Assembly: GCF_009669325.1 (NCBI RefSeq)
Contig: NZ_SZWE01000001.1
Span: 434,402 to 498,401, forward strand
Length of the DNA stretch: 64,000 nt
From: Roseovarius bejariae
GTDB taxonomy: Bacteria > Pseudomonadota > Alphaproteobacteria > Rhodobacterales > Rhodobacteraceae
Reading direction: 5' to 3'
The notes under the pieces were generated by a model. It made no database searches. It was not told where the DNA came from and worked only from the letters and a program-made list of their open reading frames with translations. The translations under genes were made by a program, and so were the position numbers. The stretch's first letter is position 1, and each line of letters opens with the position of its first letter. Of this stretch, positions 17,776 through 27,500 are shown one piece after another.

Positions 17776-17924
17776 GGCACACCTCCTGCATGTCAGCCTA
17801 GCAGGTTCAGGACCCTGTGCAATGCCCCGGATTTGCCCCGGATTCACCGAAGTTCATCACAAATCCGCCCCAGTTGCCCACTACCCCTCGTTGAAAACGA
17901 CGGTAAGACAGAACAGGGCACCCC

Positions 17925-18737
17925 ATGGCATGTACAACTAAGATCGACTATACGCCGCAGGTTTCCGAAAAACCGCTTGGCCTGCCGCAGATCACGCAGG
18001 GCTGGCAGGCCGCGCTCAACATTGCCAAGGCCACCGGCAGGCCCCTGCCCGCCGTCGCCGCGAATGCCCCGGATGCCCCAACGAAAGCCCCCGAGGACAA
18101 CGCCAATGCCCGCATCGGCCTGACCAAGGGCGCAGTGATCGAAACACTGGACGGCCCCAAACCCGTGGAAAACCTCAAACCGGGTGATCTGCTGCGCACC
18201 GGCAGCGGCGCCTACCGCCCCTTGCGCCATGTCTTCCGCGTTGAGCTTGACGCCCCCCGCCGCGCCATCCGCATCAATGCCGAGGCCCTCGGCCCCGGCT
18301 TGCCTGAAAAGGGCATTCGCCTGCCCAGGGATCAACAGATCCACGTCACATCCGACATCGCCCGCCGTATGTTCGGCCATGAGGGGGCACTTGTCCCCGC
18401 CCATCTTCTGACCGCCCTGCCCGGCATCGCTGCTGCACGGGTCAAGGATCGGGTCCATTACCTGCTTTTGATGGACAGGCAGGACACGGTTTTGACGCGG
18501 GGCGTGCCCACAGAAACACTCGCCCCATGTGCCCGCAACCTCGACCTTGTGCCAGCGCATCTGCGCAGGGCGATAACCCGTCTCTACCCCGGTTTCGGGC
18601 AAGACAAGCCCAAGGCCGCGCGGCACCTGAATGTTCCGAAAACCAAGCGTCAGAAGCGCCTTGTGCACAAGCACGCGAACTCCGGCACCCCTCTTCTGGG
18701 CGACGATCCCGCACCCGAGGACCACAAAACCGGCTGA
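17925..18737 (+). CDS. Hint-domain protein (Hint_2 type)
   Basis: A 270-residue protein. The Hint fold spans about residues 64-215: IGLTKGAVIETLDGPKPVENLKPGDLL, then HVTSDIARRMFGHEGALVPAHLL and HYLLLMDRQDTVLTRGVPTETL match the Hint_2 domains common in Rhodobacteraceae secreted proteins. The residue aligned with the usual N-terminal Cys nucleophile (CFTPGT in many homologues) is not Cys here and the PDHR-type His is replaced (RDQQIHV), so autocatalytic cleavage is unlikely. The basic C-terminal tail (KTKRQKRLVHKH) is unusual. Confidence 0.8.
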   Translation: MACTTKIDYTPQVSEKPLGLPQITQGWQAALNIAKATGRPLPAVAANAPDAPTKAPEDNANARIGLTKGAVIETLDGPKPVENLKPGDLLRTGSGAYRPLRHVFRVELDAPRRAIRINAEALGPGLPEKGIRLPRDQQIHVTSDIARRMFGHEGALVPAHLLTALPGIAAARVKDRVHYLLLMDRQDTVLTRGVPTETLAPCARNLDLVPAHLRRAITRLYPGFGQDKPKAARHLNVPKTKRQKRLVHKHANSGTPLLGDDPAPEDHKTG

Positions 18738-18747
18738 CCGCCGGTTT
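18727..18747 (+). terminator. Hairpin at the Hint gene stop codon
   Basis: AAACCGGC (18727-18734) pairs with GCCGGTTT (18740-18747) around a 5-base loop containing the TGA stop. Only three T residues follow, so termination is probable rather than certain. Confidence 0.55.
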
Positions 18748-18801
18748 ACGTTAACGTCAGATTTACCCTGATTAAGCAATGGTAAGCGCAGGAGGTGTCT
18801 C

Positions 18802-19515
18802 ATGCTGCGCGCCCTTGCCTTATTGGCCCTGTGCCTGATGGCCCCCTGCGCCTCCGCAGGGCCATGGCCGCGTGCCCAAGGGGAAACCTTTCTGTCCGCC
18901 ACCTACGAAACAGGTGGCCCCGACGACTATGCCAGCCTGTACGCGGAATACGGCCTGTCAAAGCGCCTGACCCTGGGCCTCGATCTCGGCGCAACACCCG
19001 ACACCGCGAAAAAGACCATCGCCTTTGCCCGATGGCCCGTGGGTGGCACCGACCGCCCCCTGCGCATGGCGGTTCAGCTGGGGCTGGGTTACGCTGAACG
19101 CTGGCGCACACCGCCCTTCAAGCTGGTGATTACCGGCGGCGGCCCCCTGCCGCCCCTGCCCGGCCCCCGCCCCAAGATGCGCCCCGTGCTGCAAACCGGG
19201 GTCTCACTGGGGCGTGGCCTTGGCATTCTGGGGCACAATGGCTGGATCACCCTCGACACCCGCGCCGAGACGGATGATGCCCTGGCCACACAGTACGAGG
19301 CCGACGCAACCGTCGGCCTCAAGACCCGCAAGGGCCATATGTTCATCATGCAACTGCAAACCGGCGCCACCGACACCGGCCAGACATGGGCCAAGCTGGC
19401 CCCGGCCTATGTCAGGCAACTCTCGAATACCACGCATCTCGAAGTTGGCGTGACAGCCGGTTTGATGGAGGGCAACGATCTCGCCGCCCGCTTCGGCCTG
19501 TGGCAAGAGTTCTAG
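18802..19515 (+). CDS. Secreted beta-rich protein, outer-membrane-like
   Basis: A 237-residue protein with a signal peptide (MLRALALLALCLMAPCASAG). The rest is rich in alternating hydrophobic and polar strands (LSATYETGG, SLYAEYGLSKRLTLGLDLGA, AVQLGLGYAERW, HLEVGVTAGLMEG, AARFGLWQEF) and ends with Phe, all features of an outer-membrane beta-barrel. No specific family recognised. Its last four bases overlap the stop of the convergent spike-like gene. Confidence 0.7.
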   Translation: MLRALALLALCLMAPCASAGPWPRAQGETFLSATYETGGPDDYASLYAEYGLSKRLTLGLDLGATPDTAKKTIAFARWPVGGTDRPLRMAVQLGLGYAERWRTPPFKLVITGGGPLPPLPGPRPKMRPVLQTGVSLGRGLGILGHNGWITLDTRAETDDALATQYEADATVGLKTRKGHMFIMQLQTGATDTGQTWAKLAPAYVRQLSNTTHLEVGVTAGLMEGNDLAARFGLWQEF

Positions 19516-21803
19516 AACGGGTCGTCGATCCGTACCCGCATGATCACCGCCCCCTCCACGGGCGTGCCCCAACGCAGGCGCAACTGGTCACGATCCGGGC
19601 CATACTTGGCAAAGACGTATGGCACCCCGTAATGCTCGTTGCCCGCGCCATCGCGGATCGGCCCGGAATGGGTGATCGATTCCACCGTTTGCGCCCAGGC
19701 ATTGAACGGCAGCTTGTCGTCCACATCCACGATCCAGCTTTCCTGCGGCGTGGGTTCATCGTGTCGAATGGTTACCGGGCTGGCCACCGGGGTCTGCACC
19801 TGGTTGAAGGTATTGCCATCAAAGGTGATGTCGGAAAACTTGTTGTAATCCAGATCGGCGAAAGAGGTATCCACCGCCTCGACACGGGTAATCTCCGAGC
19901 CGACCACACGGAAATTGTTGCCCGTCACCGTCAGGCCGTTCAGGTAATGCCCCGGCCCATGCGGCTTGACCACGATATAGTTGAACCACGGCGCGACATG
20001 GGTGCTCATGAAGACATTGCCGGTGATGCTCAGCGAACTGAAGGAAAACTCGCTGGAATACTCCGGCGCCTTGTCATGCTCGTTGGCCCATTCGATGAAA
20101 CTGTTGTCGATGTAATTGCCGGTGATGGTGCCGCGGTTGTTGGTCCGTGTCAGGACAAGGCCCGCCGTGCGCGGCGAATCCTGCAAACTGTCGCCCTGGA
20201 ACCAATGGTTGCCCATCACGATCGTGGATGAGCCCCCCAGCACCGCGAAATGCCGGAAAAACGTCGCACGGTTGTTGCGCAGCTTGACGTCATTGGCATT
20301 GGCATTGATCGCGACCGAGGTCCGGTCCACCGCCGCCAAGGGCCCCTCGTCCGACAGGAACTGGCACCGATCCACCAACATGCCCTGATCGCCCTCGCCA
20401 TGGCTGGTGATGGCGCGATCCTTGGGCCGGGTGAAGAAACAATCGCGAAAGGCGATGGCCCCCGCCCGCGGCGGCAACAAGACGCCGCTGCACTCGCCGC
20501 GGCACTGCAACTCCACATCCGACAGGGCAAACTTGCCCAAGTCCTCGAAGCCGCTGAAATCAAGGATGTACTTGAACCGGCGAAAGGTGAAAACCTGCGT
20601 GCCATCGGCATCGTACAACGGCGCGCTCAGGGTGATCTCCTGCGCCGCGACATTCTTGGAGCGCACGTAAACCTCGCGCCCCACGCCCGCACCTTCGATC
20701 AAGGCTCCGACCGGCACATTGGCGACGTTGACCACCCCCGTCAGGGTCTTGGCGTCATTCACACTATAGGTCGCCTGCGAGGTGACAACCTCCGTGTCCC
20801 ACGCAGGCCCCGGCAACATGGAAAGCTGCCCGTTTCGAATGACCCGCCGCTGGGAATAGAAATCCCGGTTGTTGACGGCCGCCTGCATGTCGATCGGCGC
20901 GCTCACCTCGATCAACCGCCCGCCCAGATCAAGCGATTCATGCCCGGCATTGTTAAGCAGCGCCTGAAACGCCTTCTTGAAGGCCAGCTCGCCATCGCCA
21001 AAAGCATCGATATAGGCCGGAAGGTCATAGTTCCGCGTGAGCGACAGCATCTTGTCCTCGGGCATCGTCACCATGCCCTCGAACCGAACACGGGACTGGA
21101 ACGTCACGCTGTCGGCCAGATGATAGGTGCCCGCCGGCACCAGCACCTCGCGCCCATTGGCCGCCGCATCGGCAGCCTCGAAGGCGGCGGAATCATCCGT
21201 GCTGCCATCCCCCACGGCGCCGAAATCGCGCACATCGACAATGCTCAGCATATCCCGCAGGAAAAAGCGCGTGACATCTTCGACCTCGATATCGTCGATC
21301 CGCACGGTTCCGCCATTCGGCCCCGTCAGATCAAGGCCCACATGGGCATAAATCGGTTGAGCCCCCCAAATCATATCAACGCCGCCCCGCGCACCGCTGC
21401 CGATGATCGCGCGCACCTCCACGACATCGCCATATTGTGTCAGGCTCACTGCCGGGCCAACCTCGGTCAGGCCCGTGACGTGCACGTCACCTGCCCCCCC
21501 GGCCCAAGCCGCGATGCGCACATCGGGCAAGGCGCCGCTGACGGCCTTCACGCGCGCGCGGACCTGCAAGTAACACCCGGGCAGGATCGGCGTCTGCCCC
21601 ATATGGCGTAGCCGCTGCACGCTTTCGTTCTTGATCAGCTCCAACGCCCCGCCAAAATCCTGATCGGCGGGTACGAAAGCCGCATTTGCCGCGTTCTCAT
21701 AGGTATCCGACCCCGGCGTACCATCCCCGCTCGACCACACGTCCAGCCCCGCCGCAAAGCGGGGCGGCATGAAACTCACCCCGTCGGTGATTGCCTTGTT
21801 CAT
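19512..21803 (-). CDS. Right-handed beta-helix spike protein (pectate-lyase-3 type; GhsB-like)
   Basis: A 763-residue protein without signal peptide. After an N-terminal beta-sandwich-like domain (MNKAITDGVSFMPPRFAAGLDVWSSGDGTPG...), VDVRDFGAVGDGSTDDSAAFEAA opens a pectate-lyase-3 beta-helix that runs to about residue 690 with repeated ITGN/ITFDGN rungs, followed by a small C-terminal domain. This plan is that of phage tail/head spikes and, from memory, of the Rhodobacter gene transfer agent head-spike GhsB. The usual DUF2793 partner (GhsA) is not in this window. AAGGGA supports the start at 21803. Confidence 0.75.
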   Translation of the reverse strand: MNKAITDGVSFMPPRFAAGLDVWSSGDGTPGSDTYENAANAAFVPADQDFGGALELIKNESVQRLRHMGQTPILPGCYLQVRARVKAVSGALPDVRIAAWAGGAGDVHVTGLTEVGPAVSLTQYGDVVEVRAIIGSGARGGVDMIWGAQPIYAHVGLDLTGPNGGTVRIDDIEVEDVTRFFLRDMLSIVDVRDFGAVGDGSTDDSAAFEAADAAANGREVLVPAGTYHLADSVTFQSRVRFEGMVTMPEDKMLSLTRNYDLPAYIDAFGDGELAFKKAFQALLNNAGHESLDLGGRLIEVSAPIDMQAAVNNRDFYSQRRVIRNGQLSMLPGPAWDTEVVTSQATYSVNDAKTLTGVVNVANVPVGALIEGAGVGREVYVRSKNVAAQEITLSAPLYDADGTQVFTFRRFKYILDFSGFEDLGKFALSDVELQCRGECSGVLLPPRAGAIAFRDCFFTRPKDRAITSHGEGDQGMLVDRCQFLSDEGPLAAVDRTSVAINANANDVKLRNNRATFFRHFAVLGGSSTIVMGNHWFQGDSLQDSPRTAGLVLTRTNNRGTITGNYIDNSFIEWANEHDKAPEYSSEFSFSSLSITGNVFMSTHVAPWFNYIVVKPHGPGHYLNGLTVTGNNFRVVGSEITRVEAVDTSFADLDYNKFSDITFDGNTFNQVQTPVASPVTIRHDEPTPQESWIVDVDDKLPFNAWAQTVESITHSGPIRDGAGNEHYGVPYVFAKYGPDRDQLRLRWGTPVEGAVIMRVRIDDPF

Positions 21804-21984
21804 CGCTAAATCCCTTTGTTGCGCGCCCGAAGCCCCATGCGGCCCGGAGCAGCCTCTGCCTTTGGGCCTCCGCCCGGGCAAAGGGGTATCTACAAAGGGT
21901 TAACGGGGCCCGACCCCACCGTGACGGTGCGTATGCAGACCACCGGGATTTGGGTATTTTTGCCAAGAAAAAACCAAGGGTGAA

Positions 21985-22383
21985 TCAAACAGCCCCCGCA
22001 GGCGCGCGAAGCTGCACGCCGTCGATTTTCCAACCGGTCTCACCTTCGACCATGTCGTAGTCAAGGATATGCAAGGCCCCTTGGGCATCGCGGATCATCA
22101 CCGGCTGAACAAGCCCTTCCGCGTGCTCTTCGATCGGCAAAAACCGCAGGGTTACGGGGCGCCAGACCATGGGGTATCCCTGCCGCACCATCTGGCCAAA
22201 CCGCTCAGGCGTCTGGAAAATACCGCGTATCGTCGGGCTGGCGTAGGTGAAGGCCCGTTCGAAATCATCGCTTTTAAAGGCGTGAATCTGATCGCGTATA
22301 ACCGTCCGGACCGCGCCCGGGTCGGCCAGGGTCGGACCGGCAAGTCCGATGGCCAAACAGATCAGCACAAACAAACGTTTCAT
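21985..22383 (-). CDS. DUF4864 family secreted protein
   Basis: A 132-residue protein with a signal peptide (MKRLFVLICLAIGLAGPTLA). The mature part (VIRDQIHAFKSDDFERAFTYASPTIRGIFQTPERF, then YDMVEGETGWKIDGVQL) is a typical DUF4864 cone-shaped (NTF2-like) fold. Function unknown. GGGAGG precedes the ATG at 22383. It follows the two cytochrome genes on the same strand. Confidence 0.86.
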   Translation of the reverse strand: MKRLFVLICLAIGLAGPTLADPGAVRTVIRDQIHAFKSDDFERAFTYASPTIRGIFQTPERFGQMVRQGYPMVWRPVTLRFLPIEEHAEGLVQPVMIRDAQGALHILDYDMVEGETGWKIDGVQLRAPAGAV

Positions 22384-22436
22384 GGCACACCTCCCAAAAG
22401 TGAGGTAGTGCGCCACAGCCGCCAATCAAATCGGCC

Positions 22437-22844
22437 TTACTCCGCCGCGCCTTGCAACCCCTTGATATAGGCCACCAGATCGGCCACCGGTTGCGTCGTC
22501 ATGATCTTTTCGCCGCTGGGCATCTCAAGCGTGACACCCTTGCCATAATCAAAGAACGTTCCATAGACCGGCATCGGGCTGCCGTGTGCGACCAAGGGGT
22601 CGCGCCCGTCGATCCGCTTGACCACCCGCTCCAGCGGGAACACACCGCCGTTGACCTCGCTCAGCGCACTCAGGTCCGCCGGAGCAAGCGTCAAGACCGC
22701 GCGCATCGGCCCATGGCCGGTGCCTTCAAGACCATGGCAACTGGCGCAATAACGCTCATAGTCGGCCTGTCCCGGGGTCTCGGCCATCGCGGCACCGCTG
22801 ATCCCCAGAAACGCCAACGCACCACAAAAAACCACTGCCTTCAT
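22437..22844 (-). CDS. Periplasmic c-type cytochrome
   Basis: A 135-residue class I cytochrome c. After a signal peptide (MKAVVFCGALAFLGISGAAMAE), heme attaches at CASCHG, followed by GTGHGPMRAVLTLAPADLSAL and a probable distal Met in GSPMPVYG. GGAGG precedes the ATG. It sits 25 bases behind a second, related monoheme cytochrome, so the two were probably made by duplication and act in one electron-transfer step. Confidence 0.9.
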   Translation of the reverse strand: MKAVVFCGALAFLGISGAAMAETPGQADYERYCASCHGLEGTGHGPMRAVLTLAPADLSALSEVNGGVFPLERVVKRIDGRDPLVAHGSPMPVYGTFFDYGKGVTLEMPSGEKIMTTQPVADLVAYIKGLQGAAE

Positions 22845-22869
22845 CTTCAGACCTCCTTGCCTTGCTGCG

Positions 22870-23256
22870 CTAGTCACGCTGCAATGTTTCCAGGTACCGC
22901 GCAATATCCAACAGGGCCCGGGGCGTTTCCACCACGTCACCACGTTCATCACGCCACATCACCGTCGGCCCTTCAAGGATCGGGCCGAACTCGGGCATCA
23001 CGTGAAATTGCCCCGGATACCCATAGACCCGCGCCATAACACCGGAATAGGGGAAAACGCCATCATTGCGCGCCGCCAGCCGCGTGAGGTCCGCTGGGGC
23101 CACCGGCAAATCTTCCGCCAGAGGGCCATTGCCCTGCCCGCTCCCGCCATGGCAGGTGACACAATAGCTCATGTAGGTCTCCTGTCCCGGTGTGGTTTCA
23201 GTCACACCACCGCAGGCCGACACTGCCAAAACCGCCGCCACGCTCAAATGCCGCAT
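22870..23256 (-). CDS. c-type cytochrome lipoprotein
   Basis: A 128-residue monoheme cytochrome with heme motif CVTCHG and GQGNGPLAEDLPVAPADLTRLAARNDG, parallel to the downstream cytochrome (APADLSAL...NGGVFP). The N-terminus (MRHLSVAAVLAVSACGG) ends in a lipobox VSAC, so it is probably lipid-anchored, unlike its soluble partner. A candidate axial Met lies in HVMPEFGP. The longer in-frame ORF to 23334 has no extra support. Confidence 0.87.
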   Translation of the reverse strand: MRHLSVAAVLAVSACGGVTETTPGQETYMSYCVTCHGGSGQGNGPLAEDLPVAPADLTRLAARNDGVFPYSGVMARVYGYPGQFHVMPEFGPILEGPTVMWRDERGDVVETPRALLDIARYLETLQRD

Positions 23257-23414
23257 ACCCGCTCTTTCATGACTTTGCACTGTGCCCTGATTGAACGCCA
23301 AGCCAAGCAAGCCCGCATTGATCCAGATCAGCACAGATCAGGCCATGCCGCGATCAATGCCACCATGAGAACGGCAAAGCGACAAGAAAACAAGCGCAGA
23401 CCACAGGCTCCGGT

Positions 23415-24398
23415 TCAGGTCAGCCCCGCCAATCCGCGCACCTGCGTCCAGACCCCCTCATCCAAGTCCACGGGATTCATCGGGGTTTTCCCCTGCCCGG
23501 GCATCCGCGCGCCCTCGTCCTGCGCCACACCGGCCTCGACAGCCGCCAACCTGTCGAAAAATGCCCCGGACCCCTCGGGGTCCATCAACAGGTAATACTG
23601 ACCCAAGTCATGGGGCGGGCCCTCGGGGGCCTTCAAGGGTGTCACATCCCGGCTCACCACGCCGCCGGTCATGCCCGCGGCCAGAAGTTCCGCCATCAGG
23701 CCAAAGCCCCAGCCCTTGTAGCCGCCCATGGACACAAGCGAACCGCCCAGCGCTGCCTCGGGGTCGGTGGTTGGCCGCCCTTCGGCATCCACCGCCCAGC
23801 CCTCGGGGATTGTTTCACCGGCGGCCTTCGCCATGGTGATCTTGCCCAAGGCGACCGTAGTGGTGGATTGGTCAAATTGCATGGCAATCCCGCCTTTGCC
23901 ATCGGGCACCGAAAAGGCAATCGGGTTGGTGCCGATCACCCGCGTCTTGCCGCCCGGTGGCGCCACGATGGGCGAGGCATTGGTCAGGCCAAAGCCGATC
24001 AGACCCTCGCGCGCGATCTGTTCGGTGAAATACCCCAAAGAGGTGCAGGTATGCGCATGACCCACGGCAAGGCTCGCCACGCCATTGTCCCGCGCGGCCT
24101 TAACTGCCTCGGGCAACCCACGGGCAAAGGCAGGCTGCGCAAAACCGAACTTGGCGTCCACCTCCACTACACCGGGGCGCGGGCGGCTGACTTCGGGCTC
24201 CACGTCGCCTTTCACCCGGCCAGTGGTCAGTTGCGTGCAATAGCTTTCCAGATAGTAAAGCCCGCAGATCTTGTTTCCGACGCTTTCCGCCTTGCGCACC
24301 GCATCGGCCACGCAGTCGGCCACCCATTTCGACGCGCCATGGCGCATCAACGCCGCGCAGGTGGTCTTTTCAATCTCGTCCAGCGTGACCGATACCAT
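23415..24398 (-). CDS. Ldh-family NAD(P)-dependent oxidoreductase
   Basis: A 327-residue member of the malate/L-lactate dehydrogenase-like (YlbC/DpkA) superfamily. DAKFGFAQPAFARGLPEAVKAARDNGVASLAVGHAHTCTSLGYF contains the catalytic His region. IGFGLTNASPIVAPPGGKTRVIGTNPIAFSVP and GGYKGWGFGLMAELLAAGMTG are diagnostic. The closest known activities are delta-1-piperideine-2-carboxylate or ureidoglycolate reduction; the substrate cannot be fixed here. Confidence 0.87.
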   Translation of the reverse strand: MVSVTLDEIEKTTCAALMRHGASKWVADCVADAVRKAESVGNKICGLYYLESYCTQLTTGRVKGDVEPEVSRPRPGVVEVDAKFGFAQPAFARGLPEAVKAARDNGVASLAVGHAHTCTSLGYFTEQIAREGLIGFGLTNASPIVAPPGGKTRVIGTNPIAFSVPDGKGGIAMQFDQSTTTVALGKITMAKAAGETIPEGWAVDAEGRPTTDPEAALGGSLVSMGGYKGWGFGLMAELLAAGMTGGVVSRDVTPLKAPEGPPHDLGQYYLLMDPEGSGAFFDRLAAVEAGVAQDEGARMPGQGKTPMNPVDLDEGVWTQVRGLAGLT

Positions 24399-24595
24399 GG
24401 CGTTGTCTTCCCTCTTTCGTGATCCAACGCAAATTGCGCCAGCCGCGCACCTCAGGTCAATTCAAACCTTCTTAAGACCAGTTCAGCCTAACGAAATCCC
24501 CGGGCCCGGGCTCATTCCCGAACACCCGGCCAGAAGAGGGTTCACACGCCGAACACCGGGGGCCAACGTTCACACCGCCCCCCGGCTTTGTAGGC

Positions 24596-27500
24596 TTACA
24601 CGAAGACGAAATCATCCGCGTCCAGCTCATGTAGCCGCGTACCGGCCAGCGCCAGGCTGTCGTCATCGCCGAAATCGAACACCACGCCGCCACGCTCGGG
24701 CCGCGCCATGTCCATCAGGTCATCGAAGCCCTCCACGCCATCGACATCCAACGCGATCACATCCCCCGGGCGATGTCCCCAGCCGCCATACCAACGGCCA
24801 AAGCCCCAGCCGCCGCCATGCCAACCGCCGTCTTCGAAATCCTGAATCCGGTCTTTGCCATCGCCGTCTCGGAACACGAAAGTATCGCTGCCGTCCCCGC
24901 CCCAAAGGGAATCGTCCCCAGCACCACCCGAAACCGTGTCTTCGCCGCGCCCCCCAAAGAGACGGTCAGCGCCCACTTGTCCGGCAAGGTCATCATCCCC
25001 GGACAGGCCGTAAATCCGGTCATCGCCATCACCACCATGAAGACTGTCAGCCTTGAAACCTCCGAAAATCCGGTCATGGCCGCCGGCGCCGAAGATCCGG
25101 TTTTCGCTCCACCAGCCACCGAACATGCAGTCCTTGCCCTCGGTTCCGACCCACCAACCGTCATAGGGGGTTTCGTCAGCCGTGACATCGATCCTCACGC
25201 GCGCCTCGGCCTCAAGCGCACCATCGCTTGCAACGTAGGCAAAGCTGGCCTCGCCTTCGAACCCCGCATCGGCCACGAATGTCACGATCCCGCTGGCATC
25301 CAGCGACACCGTCCCGCCCACGGCGTCAGACACGGAGGTAATTTCAAGCGCGTCACCATCCACGTCGCTGTCATTGGCCAACAAGGTCGCGCCATCAATG
25401 TCCAGCGGATCGCTGCCACTCGTGCCAAAGCCGCCATCGTCCGCCGCCACCGGCGCATCGTTCACAGGGTTGATCGTGAGCGTAAAGGTGTCAGCAACGC
25501 TATACTCCCCATCCGTGGCGTCGACGCTCAATTCCAGCACCCCGGCCCAATCCGCAGGGGGCTGACCTGTAAAGGCAAGCGTCCCCGGATCGAAGCTCAG
25601 CCACCCCGGCAAGGCCGCTCCACCCGCCAACGTGGCCCTGTAGATCAAGGTATCGCCATCCGGATCACCTACAAATCCTGCGGGCAGCGTGAAATTGATC
25701 ACGCCGTCTTCCTCACCGCTGACATCAGGCAACGACTGCATCAACTCAGGCGCGGTATTGCTCGCCAGAATATCCAGCTCAAGCGGCAGCACGGTCGCCG
25801 ATTGCCCGTCCGAACCCGTCACGGACAACGCAAGCGTCCCGACAGAGCCATCTGGCGCAACACCGCTCAGCACCCCGCCCACCGGATCGAAGCTCAGCCA
25901 CTCCGGCAGCGGGCTCCCATCCGCCAGCGTCACCTCAAGCGTGATCGCATCGCCATCCACATCGGCAAACAAGCTGTTCGCCGATAGCGTCAGCAACAGG
26001 ACATCACCCTCGGTGACCTCCTGCGGGGCAATCGTACCTACTGCCTCGGGCGCATCGTTCACCGGCAGCACATGCACGGCAAAGTATTGCTCGGCGCTCT
26101 CCGCCCCGTCGCTCGCTGTCAGCTTCAGATCGACAAAGCCGGACCAATCCTGTGGCGGTGTCCCCGATAGCACCGCACCATCGAAACCCATCCAGTCGGG
26201 CAGCGCGGCACCGTCCACCATCGTCAGGCTCAGGCTCAAAGCGTCGCCATCCAGATCGGCAAAGGCATCAGCCGGAATATCAAAGCCCAGCGCCGTGTCC
26301 TCGTCCAGATCGACGCTGCCAATCGGTTGGTCGGCGACCGGGGCATCATTCACCGGGGTCACTTCGATTGTCGCCGTGCCCGTGGCCTGAAGGCCGCCTG
26401 CATCTTCGACGACGTACTCGAATGTCACCTCACCGTTGAAATCGGCCTCAGGGGTGTAGCGCCAGCTTCCATCGGCCTGCGGCTCCAGATCGCCCCCCGA
26501 AACCGCACCGACGGAAACCAGCGACACACTCGCCCCATCCGGGTCACTTGCCGCAGCTATGAGAGCAGCCGCGGTAATGGACAAACGCCCGTCCTCGCCA
26601 AGCGTGAACGCCGCAGCACCCGCATCAGGGGCCACATTTTCAACCAGCGCCAGCGTGGTCGCGGCGCCTTCGTCCAGCGGATCGTCGGCAAAGACAAGGC
26701 GCTCGACATTATACAGACGGTTCACGCCGTCACGTCCGCCAAGGTCCGTCACCACGATCCGACCGTCTTCCACCTCGACGACATACTCCGCCCGCGGCCC
26801 GCGCAGGACAACCGTGTCAAAGCCTTCACCGCCATCCACGATATCGTTGCCACCGCGCACCTCGATCACGTCATCCCCCTTGCGCGCGTCGATAAGGTCA
26901 GAGGTCTCGAAGCCGATGATATCGTCTCCGCCATTCGAAATCTGGCGCGTCATCAGAGAGTGGCGGATGTCTTCGGCCGTCAGGGTAGTTCCATCGGCGA
27001 AATTGAACACCTCGACCTCGCGCCCGTCACCGGCAAACTGCCCCTCGACATACAGCGCCGTGCGAACCTGCCCGCCCACTTCGATCAGCAGGTCGTCAAG
27101 GTCGTCCCCGGTACGCGTCAGCGTCAACTGCCCGCGGTTCAGGCCCGCGCCGAAATCAAGGCTGTCGGTCCCACCGGCATCGACCACGAAATCGCTGTCA
27201 TAGCCTTCATCGAAGCGATAGGCATCGTCGCCGGTGCCGCCACGCAACGCATCATTGCCTGCACCGCCATCAAGCACGCCACCGCTTGTGCCGGTGCTGA
27301 TCACATTGTCCCCGGAATTGTCCGACGCGCCCACCAGCGCCTCGAACTCGGCGCGTGTCATCTCGGTGCCGTCCGCGAAAACAAACCGTTCCACACCGGC
27401 AGAAAACAGCGGATCGTCCCCCCATGAACGGGGGGCCTCCTCTCCCGGGGGCGGCAACGGCCCGCCCGAGAAAAAGCTCTGCATCTCGTCCATTTCATGC

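Noticed and set aside
19512-21803. Prophage, suggested by the spike-like protein
   Set aside because: No capsid, terminase, portal, integrase or lysis gene is found nearby, so a prophage is not supported; a GTA spike or surface polysaccharide role is more likely.
21930-21985. Third copy of the ACAAATATCCTG two-hairpin element (GGGTATTTTTGCCAAG)
   Set aside because: It resembles a related intergenic motif but lacks both hairpins and lies in the opposite orientation to the flanking genes, so I do not group it with the other two.
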